Shown here in pieces: positions 29,097-38,032 of a DNA stretch of 64,000 nt. Source of the stretch: Sulfolobus sp. S-194 (GTDB lineage: Archaea > Thermoproteota > Thermoprotei_A > Sulfolobales > Sulfolobaceae); NCBI RefSeq assembly GCF_012222305.1, contig NZ_CP035730.1, positions 2,445,501-2,509,500 on the forward strand. Direction: 5' to 3'. Under the pieces are notes generated by a model that ran no database searches, was not told the DNA's origin, and was given only the letters and a program-made list of their open reading frames with translations. Every line of letters starts with the position of its first letter. Position 1 is the stretch's first letter. The translations under genes were made by a program, and so were the position numbers.

Positions 29097-29843
29097 TTAT
29101 TCCATTAAATCTAGTCCAACTTTGTCTAAATTTCTTAACCACTGAATGAACTTCCTAGCATTTTCTCCTTCAAATATAGCACCATGTTGTGGGGCTATAA
29201 CATTTATCTCAAGTCCTTCAATTTTCTTTAACCAAATATCTATAGCTTTTTTTGATGCTATATATCTTCTATGGAATGGTTCCATTAATTTAACGTGAGA
29301 CCCAAAATCTTCTACGAATAAATACCATTTATCAGTAAATATTGCAGCACCTAAATCTCCAGAGAAATATATTTTTGCATAAGTATCATAATAATGGAAG
29401 TTACCTGGTGAATGCATAAAGTGAGCTGGTATAGCTCTTATAAAATCTATACTCATGCCCTCATCTGGTATATCAACTATTCTTCCTTTTAATTCAGCAC
29501 CTAAATGTGGTAAGAATCTTTCCCATAATGCAGATGCATAGAAAGTAGCATTTGGTGCTAAGTCAACCCAAAGGTTTAAACTTCCAATTACATCAGGGTC
29601 TTGATGGCTATAAAGTATTGTTACTATATTTTCTGGCTTCACAAATCTTGTGACATTTTGGTATACTCTTTCAAAGACAAAATATCCACCAGGATCAAGA
29701 AGATATCCTTTACCCTCATGGACAATTAAATACTGATTAGTTAATATCCCTTTTTCATTCTCACTTTCATCCAAACCCAGCCAAATAAATTTATGTTTAT
29801 CATCTTCAAATATTATATTTGGCTCATGAACTTTCATTTTCAA
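29097..29843 (-). CDS. Metallo-beta-lactamase fold protein of the flavodiiron (ODP) type
   Basis: 248 residues, only the beta-lactamase-like domain without the flavodoxin domain. Likely metal ligands: H80, D82, D84 (SHQDPD), H144 (HSPGN), D163 (SGDLG) and H226 (APQHG). This HxDxD pattern corresponds to the HxExDH of oxygen/NO-reducing flavodiiron proteins rather than the HxHxDH of hydrolases, but the final His is Val85. It may be a diiron oxygen sensor or reductase lacking its flavin partner. It overlaps the upstream 259-residue gene by 20 bases. Confidence 0.8.
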   Translation of the reverse strand: MKMKVHEPNIIFEDDKHKFIWLGLDESENEKGILTNQYLIVHEGKGYLLDPGGYFVFERVYQNVTRFVKPENIVTILYSHQDPDVIGSLNLWVDLAPNATFYASALWERFLPHLGAELKGRIVDIPDEGMSIDFIRAIPAHFMHSPGNFHYYDTYAKIYFSGDLGAAIFTDKWYLFVEDFGSHVKLMEPFHRRYIASKKAIDIWLKKIEGLEINVIAPQHGAIFEGENARKFIQWLRNLDKVGLDLME

Positions 29844-30603
29844 TTCCCTCTAGAATTGCTTTTGGTTCTAGTGCAACATATACATTTATCTTAAAATGAC
29901 CAGAAATTTTATTTAAATCTTCTTCTTTAAATCCTTCTTGTCCTTCAATGTTTACATAAGTACCTTTTAACTCTCCATTAACGAACAATAATCTAAAACT
30001 TTCATAAGTTGATACTCCAGAGATATATATTAATTGATACCTTAGGTATTGTTGAATTAAATCTGTAATAATAGGTACTATTTGTCCTTTAGCTATATCT
30101 AGCTCATCAGCTTTAATTAACCTTGATTTCATTAAAAGTTTTGTAATGAAACTTAATTTCGATAAATTTTGAGAAAAATTTGCTGTTGTTGTGATTTCAT
30201 AAGCCTTTTCACTCTCTTTTTTTATTCCGTTAATTAAACTTCCTGCTATTTCATGTAAATATTTTGAGACTATCCATTCTTTCTCTCCCTCATATTTAAT
30301 TGCTACATTAACGTTTATTTTCCCCTCTTTATCTTCTTTTTCTGAGATAAAAATTTCGAATTTATTTCCTTTTTCAGATTTTAAAATAATGGTACTCATT
30401 CCTTTAATGTTAACAATTCCTTCCATTCTAAACTTATCTCTAAATGAGAATAAAAGGTATCTGGTAAAGCGCAATGTTACCTCATTTTTCCCTCTTTCAA
30501 CTTGGTAAGGGATATAAGAAAGTATAAATTCTGAATTTTTAGCTATTGACTCGATAAAATTAAGATGACTATTTATCCTCTCTTCTACTATATAAGTTTT
30601 CAT
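29824..30603 (-). CDS. Unknown soluble protein upstream of the ODP gene
   Basis: 259 residues with an N-terminal beta-rich section (EVTLRFTRYLLFSF, GMSTIILKSE, KFEIFISE) that may be SRPBCC-like, then a helical section (170-205) and a C-terminal YVALEP strand. No motif identified. The 3' end overlaps the metallo-beta-lactamase-fold gene by 20 bases, so the two proteins are probably made together. Size and order recall the 25957 protein, but I cannot establish homology by eye. Confidence 0.55.
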   Translation of the reverse strand: MKTYIVEERINSHLNFIESIAKNSEFILSYIPYQVERGKNEVTLRFTRYLLFSFRDKFRMEGIVNIKGMSTIILKSEKGNKFEIFISEKEDKEGKINVNVAIKYEGEKEWIVSKYLHEIAGSLINGIKKESEKAYEITTTANFSQNLSKLSFITKLLMKSRLIKADELDIAKGQIVPIITDLIQQYLRYQLIYISGVSTYESFRLLFVNGELKGTYVNIEGQEGFKEEDLNKISGHFKINVYVALEPKAILEGIENESS

Positions 30604-30693
30604 GCATTATTGTTCTTTCAACTCCTATATTATTTTATTTTACAAAAAAGTAATGGCAAAATCTTTAACAGAGTTAATTCATATTTTAATACA

Positions 30694-31611
30694 ATGATTA
30701 TCTTAACAGGGAAGGATCTAGAAGAGGTATTAAAGCCAGAGATAGCTGTAAATGCTGTAAGAGATGCTTTTTCCCTTTTCTCCTCTGGAAAAGTTATTCA
30801 GCCTCAAAGACAAGTGATAACAATAAAAGGTAATTGGTGGGGAATAATGCCTTCTTTTACAGATTTTTCATTCTCTACAAAGATTGTGAATGTTATACCC
30901 AAAAACAAGGAAAAGGGGTTACCCTCAGTACAAGGAGTTGCTATACTCATGTCTCCAGATACTGGGGAAACATTAGCTGTTTTAGAAGGCTCAGTTTTAA
31001 CAGCAATAAGAACTGCTTCCGCAAGCGTTTTATCAACAGAATTAGCGTTAGGTTCAAGACATATAGATACTCTTGGGATTATTGGAGCTGGAATGGAGGC
31101 GAAATATCATTTAAAAATTGCTCTCAAATACTTTTCAGTTTCTAGGGTTTTAATTTCTGCAAGAAAAAGTCATTACGAGTTAGCAAAAGAATATAATGGA
31201 GAAGCTGTAGAGCTAGAGAGGCTTTTGAAAGAATCACAAGTAATTTATGCCACAACTTCTTCAGACAAGCCAGTAGTTTTAGGTAAATTCTTGTCTAACG
31301 ATTTTCATGTTTCTAGTATAGGTGCTCATACTCCAACTGCTAGAGAAATTGATGATGAGGCCATAATGAAATCAAAAACGTATTTTGTAGATTCATTAGA
31401 AGCCGTATCTAATGAAAGTGGAGATTTTATTGAACCTAAAAGAAAAGGAATAATGCCTCAAATTTATGAAATAGGAGAAATTATAAACAAAAATATAAAA
31501 ATTCAGAGACCATCAATCTTTAAGACTGTAGGTATTGCGGCACAAGATAATATAACCGCATACATAGCATATGAAGAAGCATTAAAGAGAGGTATTGGAA
31601 TAAAAATCTAA
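30694..31611 (+). CDS. Ornithine cyclodeaminase/mu-crystallin family protein
   Basis: 305 residues from ATG 30694. An upstream extension is open but is a low-complexity hydrophobic stretch overlapping the divergent gene, so the shorter start is chosen. The family pattern is clear: N-terminal [29 protein letters not shown], the Rossmann motif [12 protein letters not shown], and [14 protein letters not shown]. Members include ornithine cyclodeaminase, archaeal alanine dehydrogenase and pyrroline/piperideine reductases. Substrate cannot be decided; alanine dehydrogenase or an imino-acid reductase are the main options. Confidence 0.88.
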   Translation: MIILTGKDLEEVLKPEIAVNAVRDAFSLFSSGKVIQPQRQVITIKGNWWGIMPSFTDFSFSTKIVNVIPKNKEKGLPSVQGVAILMSPDTGETLAVLEGSVLTAIRTASASVLSTELALGSRHIDTLGIIGAGMEAKYHLKIALKYFSVSRVLISARKSHYELAKEYNGEAVELERLLKESQVIYATTSSDKPVVLGKFLSNDFHVSSIGAHTPTAREIDDEAIMKSKTYFVDSLEAVSNESGDFIEPKRKGIMPQIYEIGEIINKNIKIQRPSIFKTVGIAAQDNITAYIAYEEALKRGIGIKI

Positions 31612-32126
31612 TCCTTTCCCTTCCAGAGAACATTGGGGTTATTGGTTCTTTTATTTACAACTAGAGCTAAGACAAAAAGTAAAGATGACAACCTATTTAA
31701 GTATTTTGCATGAACTTCTTTTGCTTTATTTTCTTTTAGTAAAGTTACAACACTTCTTTCAGCTCTTCTGCACACTGCTCTAGCTAAATGAAGAAAGGAT
31801 GAGGCAATATGCCCTCCTGGTAGAACAAAATTTCTTAATGGTTCCAATTCTTTACTATAATTTGTAATAAGTTCTTCTATTCCCTTAACTTTTTCATCAG
31901 AAAAATTCCTGTCGAATCCAGCAATTTCTGATGAAATAGAAAAAATATCATTCTGAAGTTTTTGGATAACTTCTGAAAGCTCAGGGTAAAGAGACGATAC
32001 AACTCCTAGAACTGAATTCAACTCATCTAAATCTCCTAAAGCTTTAACAATTTCACTATCCTTCCAGACCTCACCAACTGAAGGTACTTTAGTCTTCCCC
32101 CTATCGCCAGTCCCAGTATACCACAT
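31608..32126 (-). CDS. Cob(I)alamin adenosyltransferase, PduO/MMAB type
   Basis: 172 residues. The ATP-binding N-terminus TGTGDRGKT (residues 4-12), [11 protein letters not shown], and the C-terminal CRRAERSVV and [14 protein letters not shown] are all characteristic of PduO-type enzymes that make adenosylcobalamin. In Sulfolobales this cofactor serves methylmalonyl-CoA mutase in carbon fixation, linking it to the mcr gene about 8 kb away. The 3' end overlaps the convergent cyclodeaminase gene by 4 bases. Confidence 0.94.
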   Translation of the reverse strand: MWYTGTGDRGKTKVPSVGEVWKDSEIVKALGDLDELNSVLGVVSSLYPELSEVIQKLQNDIFSISSEIAGFDRNFSDEKVKGIEELITNYSKELEPLRNFVLPGGHIASSFLHLARAVCRRAERSVVTLLKENKAKEVHAKYLNRLSSLLFVLALVVNKRTNNPNVLWKGKD

Positions 32127-32167
32127 TAGTAGTTTTTAAATAATATGTAAGTAATATAGGTTTCGCA

Positions 32168-33001
32168 ATGAGGCAATATTTACCAATCCTTGGTGTAATA
32201 TTAGTTTGGAGTTCAGCTTATCCTCTAATTAAAATTGCTCTTCAATATATGTCACCAATAATTTTAGCAACAATCAGGCTTTTAGTTGGGGGGCTTATTC
32301 TGTTAATTTATGGGAAAGGAATAATATATGGTTTAAAGGAATTTATTGGTAGCTTACTAAACGTTGCAATATTTATCATATTGCTTAATTTAGGCGTCCT
32401 TCTCTCACCTAATCCAGCATTATCTGCAACATTAATTTATACTCAACCAGTTTTCGTTGCAATATTTAGTTATTTTATTTTCAAAGAAAAAATAGGGATT
32501 TTGAAGATAATTGGTATTATTATAGCAATTTTAGGAGCAATTATAGCTTCCGGTAATTTAGAAGTAAATATTGGTGCTTTAATTTCCTTATTAGGGGGCG
32601 TAATATGGGCAGCAGGAACTATTTATTACAGAAAATATTTAATTAAAGAAGATGTAATAAAACTTAACTCATTTTTTGCTCTCTCATCAGTTCCAGTATT
32701 AATACCGCTTATACCATTTCAGTTCTATTTTAAAGCGTCTTTAGAAGGAATAGTAGTAGCCATAATTATAGGTATAACAGCACAAGCTTTAGGTTTCATA
32801 TTCTGGTTTTTGTCAGTGAAAAATTTGGGTGCATTTAAAGCAAGTAGTATATCCTTGCTAGTTCCAGCTCTTTCTTACTTTTTCTCTTATATAATTTTAG
32901 GCGATATGCCAACATTAATAGAGATAATAGGATCATTTCTAGTACTTTTAGGTGTTTTATTTACTAATTTAAAGATATCAAATTTTAGTTCCAGGTTTTA
33001 A
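32168..33001 (+). CDS. EamA/DMT-superfamily transporter
   Basis: 277 residues, ten predicted membrane spans in two repeated EamA halves: the first around WSSAYPLIKIALQYMSP, the second beginning LISLLGGVIWAAGTIYYRKYL. The end-of-repeat motif AIISYF/ILGAIIASG is visible. Members export or import amino acids, sugars or other metabolites; substrate unknown. It overlaps the convergent nucleotidyltransferase by 24 bases. Confidence 0.9.
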   Translation: MRQYLPILGVILVWSSAYPLIKIALQYMSPIILATIRLLVGGLILLIYGKGIIYGLKEFIGSLLNVAIFIILLNLGVLLSPNPALSATLIYTQPVFVAIFSYFIFKEKIGILKIIGIIIAILGAIIASGNLEVNIGALISLLGGVIWAAGTIYYRKYLIKEDVIKLNSFFALSSVPVLIPLIPFQFYFKASLEGIVVAIIIGITAQALGFIFWFLSVKNLGAFKASSISLLVPALSYFFSYIILGDMPTLIEIIGSFLVLLGVLFTNLKISNFSSRF

Positions 33002-34048
33002 AATTTCTCCGTGTCTTATCTCAATTTCAGGAGAAATAAGTGCTCCTAGCTTATTTACTCTACCTCTAACTACTTTTGCTGGAAAACTTGAGGAGATAAC
33101 ATTTGCTCCAACCTTTGCTTTTTCTCCCACGACAGTATAACTTAAGTATGATTTTGAACCTATTTCTGCTTCTGGCTCAGCTAGTGTGTGAGTTAATTCG
33201 CAATAAGCTCCTACCTTAACACCTCTTTCTATAGAAGTATAGTCTCGGATTAAAGAAAAGTTACCAACAAAAGCTTCTTTTCCAATATAAGCTGGACCTT
33301 TGATTACAGCATAATCATCAATTACAGCATAATCATCAATTATAACTCCTTTACCGATTATAGCAGTTTTAGAAATTTCAGCCTTATCAGAAATAATGCT
33401 TTTCGTTTCATCTAATAGCATTTCAATAGCATTTATCAAATCCTCGGGATAACCAATATCAATCCATTTTTCACTCCAAACAAAGTATTTTAGCATTTCC
33501 TTTCTCGTATTTAAGTATTCAAGAAAATCCTCAAATATCTCATTCCTGATAACATAAGCTCCAGCTAAGGCTAAGGTAGAACCAGATTTTACAATCTCAA
33601 TTTTATCCCTCTCAATTCTAGCTAATCCGTAAGTGTTTACTCCTTCACTTACTGGAACTAAAGGAATTACATAATCGGCTCCAGTAGTTAAATGAGTATT
33701 TACTAAGCTAATATAGAATTCTTCTGGAGCTATTATATCCCCAAAAGCTAAAACTACATTACTACCAGAAGCTCTTTCAAGACCATCTTTAATAGCACCG
33801 TTAATCCCCTCTCTTTTCTGTATTATAATTTCAAAAGATACGTTCAACTTCTCTATCTCTTCCTCTATTTTGCTTTTTCCTTTCTCAGATGTAACAATAA
33901 TAAAATCATTAATCCCCGCCTTCTTTAATCCCTTAATACTATAAGAAATTATTAAATTACCTAGAATACTTATAGTCTCCTTTTGATACTTTTCAGTATA
34001 AGGAAGTAAACCTTCTCCTTTTCCTCCCGCTAAAATGATGGCTTGCAC
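32978..34048 (-). CDS. Sugar-1-phosphate nucleotidyltransferase with left-handed beta-helix
   Basis: 356 residues. The N-terminal nucleotidyltransferase domain (1-225) has LAGGKGEGLLPYTEKYQK with the signature Gly-rich loop and lysine. From about 230 a hexapeptide-repeat beta-helix follows (AIIGKGVII, AYIGKEAFVGN, AEIGSKSYLSYTVVGEKAKVG). This is the architecture of archaeal bifunctional GlmU-like enzymes that make UDP-GlcNAc or dTDP-sugars. Proximity to glmS supports amino-sugar activation. Odd: the hexapeptide DDYAVI is exactly duplicated in tandem, reflecting an 18-bp DNA repeat. Confidence 0.88.
   Translation of the reverse strand: MQAIILAGGKGEGLLPYTEKYQKETISILGNLIISYSIKGLKKAGINDFIIVTSEKGKSKIEEEIEKLNVSFEIIIQKREGINGAIKDGLERASGSNVVLAFGDIIAPEEFYISLVNTHLTTGADYVIPLVPVSEGVNTYGLARIERDKIEIVKSGSTLALAGAYVIRNEIFEDFLEYLNTRKEMLKYFVWSEKWIDIGYPEDLINAIEMLLDETKSIISDKAEISKTAIIGKGVIIDDYAVIDDYAVIKGPAYIGKEAFVGNFSLIRDYTSIERGVKVGAYCELTHTLAEPEAEIGSKSYLSYTVVGEKAKVGANVISSSFPAKVVRGRVNKLGALISPEIEIRHGEILKPGTKI
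33303..33338. repeat. 18-bp perfect tandem duplication inside the nucleotidyltransferase gene
   Basis: ATTACAGCATAATCATCA occurs twice in a row (33303-33320, 33321-33338). In the protein it duplicates six residues, exactly one hexapeptide of the beta-helix. The identity of the copies at DNA level suggests a recent event. Confidence 0.85.
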
Positions 34049-34078
34049 ATATAATTTGCAAATTTACTCCTATTAATG
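34048..34078. promoter_or_regulatory. Compact divergent promoters of the nucleotidyltransferase and mevalonate kinase genes
   Basis: Only 29 bases separate the two start codons. CATATAATTT beginning at 34048 lies about 26 bases before the GTG at 34078, and its first three bases are the other gene's ATG. In reverse, CATTAATAGG lies about 26 bases before ATG 34048 and touches the kinase start. Each TATA box thus overlaps the other gene's start. Confidence 0.5.
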
Positions 34079-35016
34079 TGATAGAGGTAAAAGTTCCGTT
34101 AAAGCTAACTCTTTTTGGAGAACATGCAGTAGTTTATGATAGACCCGCGATAGCATATACAATTTCAGAATTTCTCACGTTACGTTTTAAAGAAAGTGGC
34201 AAATTTTATATTAAATCCGATAATTTACAGATAAAGGGAGTGAGAGTTAACATAGATGAATTTAAGATTGAAAACGAGAATATAAAACGGATATTATCGT
34301 ATATAATAGAAGGAATAAACTATTTCGAAGCAAAGAAACCAGTAGAAATTGAAATTGACTCTCCAGTAGAACCATCAGTAGGCTTAGGCACAAGTGCAGG
34401 TGTAGTAGTGGGAACAGTTGCCGGTTATTCTTCCTATCTGGGAATAGAACTTAGTAAAGAAGAGATTGCCAAGATCTCCCACTCAATTGAGTTAAAAGTC
34501 CAAGGATTAGGTAGTAGAATGGATACCTATACAGAAACTTTTGGCGGATTTATGTATATAGAGAAAGACAAATTTGAAAAACTCTCAAGCAACTTATCAT
34601 TTTCTGCGGGTTACTTTAGGAGAGTGATGACAACAGCTGAAATGCTTAAGAGAGTGAAACAAATAAAAGAAAAGAAAAGAGAGCTATTTGATTCAATTCT
34701 AGATACAATAGCCAAGATTACCATAGAAGCCAAAAAGGCATTACAAGATAATGATGAGGATAGTATAGGAGAATTAATGTATATTAATCATGGTATGCTC
34801 TTTTCCCTTGGAATAACAGTACCGCAAATAGACGAATTTATATCTACATCAAGAATGGCAAGAGTAAAAGGCTGTAAAATCAGTGGTGGTGGTGCCGGCG
34901 GTGCTGTAGTATGTACGAAAGATGAAAGAGCTGAATTATTATTAACTGCTATGGGAGGAAAAGTAATTAATGCTACACCATCTTTTTTAGGAGTTCAAGT
35001 AATTAGGAGGGCATGA
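34078..35016 (+). CDS. mvk: Mevalonate kinase
   Basis: 312 residues from GTG 34078 (an overlapping ATG at 34076 reads directly into TGA). GHMP-kinase motifs: N-terminal KLTLFGEHAVVYDRPAIA, ATP-binding GLGTSAGVVVG (about 101-111) and C-terminal SGGGAGGAVV. GSRMDTYTETFGG carries the catalytic Asp. It phosphorylates mevalonate on the way to isoprenoids, needed here for all membrane lipids. The 3' neighbour glmS starts 76 bases later with its own promoter. Confidence 0.94.
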   Translation: MIEVKVPLKLTLFGEHAVVYDRPAIAYTISEFLTLRFKESGKFYIKSDNLQIKGVRVNIDEFKIENENIKRILSYIIEGINYFEAKKPVEIEIDSPVEPSVGLGTSAGVVVGTVAGYSSYLGIELSKEEIAKISHSIELKVQGLGSRMDTYTETFGGFMYIEKDKFEKLSSNLSFSAGYFRRVMTTAEMLKRVKQIKEKKRELFDSILDTIAKITIEAKKALQDNDEDSIGELMYINHGMLFSLGITVPQIDEFISTSRMARVKGCKISGGGAGGAVVCTKDERAELLLTAMGGKVINATPSFLGVQVIRRA

Positions 35017-35092
35017 GAAGCCTCTGAGAAGTTTTTCACTGAAGGAATACTTAGGAAAAAGTTAATTTTTATGCAAATATAATATGTCTTTT

Positions 35093-36862
35093 GTGTGCGG
35101 AATAATTGGTATAGTATCACTAAAGGAGAGTAAAAAACTTGCCGAAATGACAGTTTCAGCTTTAAAGAGGCTTGAATATAGGGGTTATGATAGTGTTGGT
35201 GTTGCCTCAGTAAGCTCTAGTGGTTTAGAAATTAGAAAGGCAAAAGGAAAAGTAGAGGAGGTTGTTCTTCATAAGAAGATTGAAGAAATGGAAGGATATG
35301 TTTTCTTAGGACATACCAGATGGGCTACTCATGGAGCTCCTACTGATTACAATGCTCATCCTCACACAGATTGTAATGGTAATATAGCTGTAGTACATAA
35401 CGGGACTATAAAGAATTATAAAGAATTAAGAGAGGAACTTGAAAGTTTAGGTCATAAGTTCAAAAGCGAAACTGATACAGAAGTTATCCCCCATTTAATT
35501 GAAGAGTTTATGAAAAGAGGAATGGATCCTTTTCAAGCTTTTAAGTCAGCGATAAAAAGTCTTGACGGTAGTTACGCTGTATTAGCTGTTATAAGTGGCG
35601 AAAGAAGAATTTTCTTTGCAAAGAGAGATAATCCCCTGATAATAGGGTTAGGAGAAGGCCAAAATTTTATTGCAAGTGATATTCCAGCTTTCTTACCTTA
35701 TACTAAAAGAATACTAGTTATCAGAGATGATGAGTTAGGTTTTGTAACCCCAGAAACTGTTTATTTAGAAGATAAAGACGGAAATGTTGTTAACATAAAA
35801 GAAAGGATAAGAATTGTAGATTGGGATATAGAAACTGCTAGTAAAGAAGGATACCCTCATTTTATGATCAAGGAAATTCATGAATCACCAAGGGCAGTAA
35901 AAGATACAATAGACAGTCTAATGAGTGACATAGACTTAATAGAGAAAGTCATAGAAGAAATAAAAAATGCTGAGAGAATTATAATTATAGGAGCTGGAAC
36001 AAGTTATCATGCTGGTCTATATTTTTCAATAGAACTTAATAGACTTGGTATAAATTCAATCCCCTTAATAGCCTCCGAGTACTATAACGTGAAAAATAAA
36101 AAAGGAGATTTAGTTTTTGCAATAAGTCAAAGCGGTGAGACAATAGATGTACTTCAAGGAATAAGAATGATGAAAAATAACGGTGCAAAAATTGTTTCTT
36201 TAACTAACGTTATCGAAAGTGCTATAGCTAGAGAAAGTGATTATAAAATTTACATGAGGGCTGGACCAGAAATTGGTGTAGCCGCAACAAAAACATTTAC
36301 AACACAATTAGCTTCAATTCTCTTTATACTTTCTATTTTAAAGAAAGATAATCTAAAGAAAATTGAAAAAGCTCCAGATATAGTGAGAGATACAATATCA
36401 CAAGTAGAAGGATTAACAAAGAAAATTGGAGAAGAATTAGCTAAGAAAAGTAACATATATTACCTGGGTAGAGGACTATCGTTACCATTAGCAATGGAAG
36501 GCGCGTTGAAAATTAAAGAAATAGCTTATGTACATGCTGAAGCTTATCCGGCTGGTGAAAGTAAACATGGACCAATATCTCTAGTAGAAAAAGGATTCCC
36601 GGTAGTTATAATAAATGATGGTGAAATGACAGAACTCTTACAAAATAATTTAATGGAAATGAAGGCTAGAGGGGCAAGAATTTATGCAATAAGTGTGAAT
36701 AAAAAGATGAAAGACGCCGATGTTGGAATAGAGCTTCAATCCGAGATTCCGGCATTATCCATTGCTCCAGTGATCCAATTAATAGCTTATTACGCTGCAA
36801 TAACTAAAGGATATGACCCAGATAAACCTAGAAATTTAGCTAAAACAGTTACTGTAGAATGA
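35093..36862 (+). CDS. glmS: Glutamine-fructose-6-phosphate aminotransferase (isomerizing)
   Basis: 589 residues from GTG 35093. An in-frame ATG at 35084 would add three residues, but the class II amidotransferase needs Cys as the residue after Met (CGIIGIV), so GTG fits the chemistry; a TATA-like TAATTTTTAT about 26 bases upstream supports it. Domains: glutaminase 1-235 (HTRWATHGAPT, HNGTIKNYKELR) and two SIS isomerase domains 270-589 (GAGTSYHAGLYFS, SQSGETIDV, HAEAYPAGESKHGP). It makes glucosamine 6-phosphate, the entry to UDP-GlcNAc used in glycans. Confidence 0.96.
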   Translation: MCGIIGIVSLKESKKLAEMTVSALKRLEYRGYDSVGVASVSSSGLEIRKAKGKVEEVVLHKKIEEMEGYVFLGHTRWATHGAPTDYNAHPHTDCNGNIAVVHNGTIKNYKELREELESLGHKFKSETDTEVIPHLIEEFMKRGMDPFQAFKSAIKSLDGSYAVLAVISGERRIFFAKRDNPLIIGLGEGQNFIASDIPAFLPYTKRILVIRDDELGFVTPETVYLEDKDGNVVNIKERIRIVDWDIETASKEGYPHFMIKEIHESPRAVKDTIDSLMSDIDLIEKVIEEIKNAERIIIIGAGTSYHAGLYFSIELNRLGINSIPLIASEYYNVKNKKGDLVFAISQSGETIDVLQGIRMMKNNGAKIVSLTNVIESAIARESDYKIYMRAGPEIGVAATKTFTTQLASILFILSILKKDNLKKIEKAPDIVRDTISQVEGLTKKIGEELAKKSNIYYLGRGLSLPLAMEGALKIKEIAYVHAEAYPAGESKHGPISLVEKGFPVVIINDGEMTELLQNNLMEMKARGARIYAISVNKKMKDADVGIELQSEIPALSIAPVIQLIAYYAAITKGYDPDKPRNLAKTVTVE

Positions 36863-36874
36863 CTGATTACCTCA

Positions 36875-38032
36875 CTATTTACTTACTATATACTTTTTAC
36901 TCCTCTGAGATAAGAGTAGAGGAAAGTTACTCTTCAATTTTAAAGGGTCTTCTTTACTAATTTCCTCATTAAGTTCCTCAATAGTATAACTTCTTTGCTC
37001 ATTTTTTTCCCTAACCTTTACTGTTAACGAAAGAGTCCTAATCTCTCTCTCACCCAGAATTACAACATAGGGTATCCAATCTTTACCAGCTCTAGCAATT
37101 TTAGCACCTAACCCATCTGGTAAATCGTCTACATCAACTCTTCCATTAATTTTACTAGCAATCTCAATTGCACTTTTTACAAAATCTTGTTTAACTGGTA
37201 AAATTCTAACTTGTATTGGAGATAACCAAATAGGGAGAGTGGGAGGAGATTCTTTCTGTGCAGAGAGTAAGTAATAATAAGTTAATAAATTAACATCTAC
37301 CTCGCTATACCCTTCTTTCTCTTCAACTATCTTATAACTGTTTTTGGAATCCGAAAATTGCGATATTATGTCAATCTTACCTTTTACCTTAACTTTAATA
37401 TGAGGAGACTCATTTATACATGGCAATCTTCTACCATGTGGCTCCAAATATTTTACACTAATTTCTCTTTCTTCTACATCTTCGTCTTCAGTTATCGAAA
37501 AAGCATTACCTAACCACTTTACATGCTCAAGTACAGCATTACGTAAAAAATAGGCATAAGGTGAATTTGGAAAACCAAATTTTTCACAAATTGCAAGCTC
37601 ATCGCTTTTTTCGTATTCAACCTCATGTCTTATCCTTTTACTTAACTCACTTAAGGGATGACCATAACAGTTTATCATGAATTGCTTATACCATCCGAAA
37701 GGAGTTCTATATACCTCTATATTTCTCTCTTTTACACTTTCTTCAAGTTTTTGTAAAATCGGAATAGCTAGTGACGGTGATTCAAGGTTATCAGAAAGAT
37801 GAGCATAAGGGTATATAACTAATGAAGAAGCTTTAACTTTACCGTAAACGTCTAAAATTTCATTAACAGCCTTCTTTACAATCTCATCATCATCGCCCTT
37901 TTCTACAGTTGTGAATACTACCAAAACATTCTCTTTTTTTAAGCTCTGTAACTTTGGTTCTTCAGGATTTTTAATTGCTTTCTCTCTAACAGAAAAGGAA
38001 AAATCAGACGCGTGGATAAAAAGCAAAATCAA
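36875..38032 (-). CDS. Threonyl-tRNA trans-editing protein (ThrRS-ed)
   Basis: 385 residues. The N-terminus (LLFIHASDFSFSVREKAI, then SLVIYPYAHLSDNL) is the archaeal ThrRS editing domain, a D-aminoacyl-tRNA deacylase-like fold that removes Ser from tRNA-Thr. The C-terminal third (PIWLSPIQVRILPVKQDFVKSA, ARAGKDWIPYVVILGERE) is the anticodon-binding domain of ThrRS. Class II catalytic motifs are absent, so it cannot charge tRNA. This matches the known split of ThrRS in Crenarchaeota into catalytic and editing proteins. It directly follows the beta-CASP RNase gene with no gap. Confidence 0.9.
   Translation of the reverse strand: MILLFIHASDFSFSVREKAIKNPEEPKLQSLKKENVLVVFTTVEKGDDDEIVKKAVNEILDVYGKVKASSLVIYPYAHLSDNLESPSLAIPILQKLEESVKERNIEVYRTPFGWYKQFMINCYGHPLSELSKRIRHEVEYEKSDELAICEKFGFPNSPYAYFLRNAVLEHVKWLGNAFSITEDEDVEEREISVKYLEPHGRRLPCINESPHIKVKVKGKIDIISQFSDSKNSYKIVEEKEGYSEVDVNLLTYYYLLSAQKESPPTLPIWLSPIQVRILPVKQDFVKSAIEIASKINGRVDVDDLPDGLGAKIARAGKDWIPYVVILGEREIRTLSLTVKVREKNEQRSYTIEELNEEISKEDPLKLKSNFPLLLSQRSKKYIVSK

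Noticed and set aside
30565..30693. Longer N-terminus for the cyclodeaminase-family protein
   Set aside because: The extension is aromatic low-complexity sequence overlapping the divergent gene; family proteins begin at MIILTGKDL.
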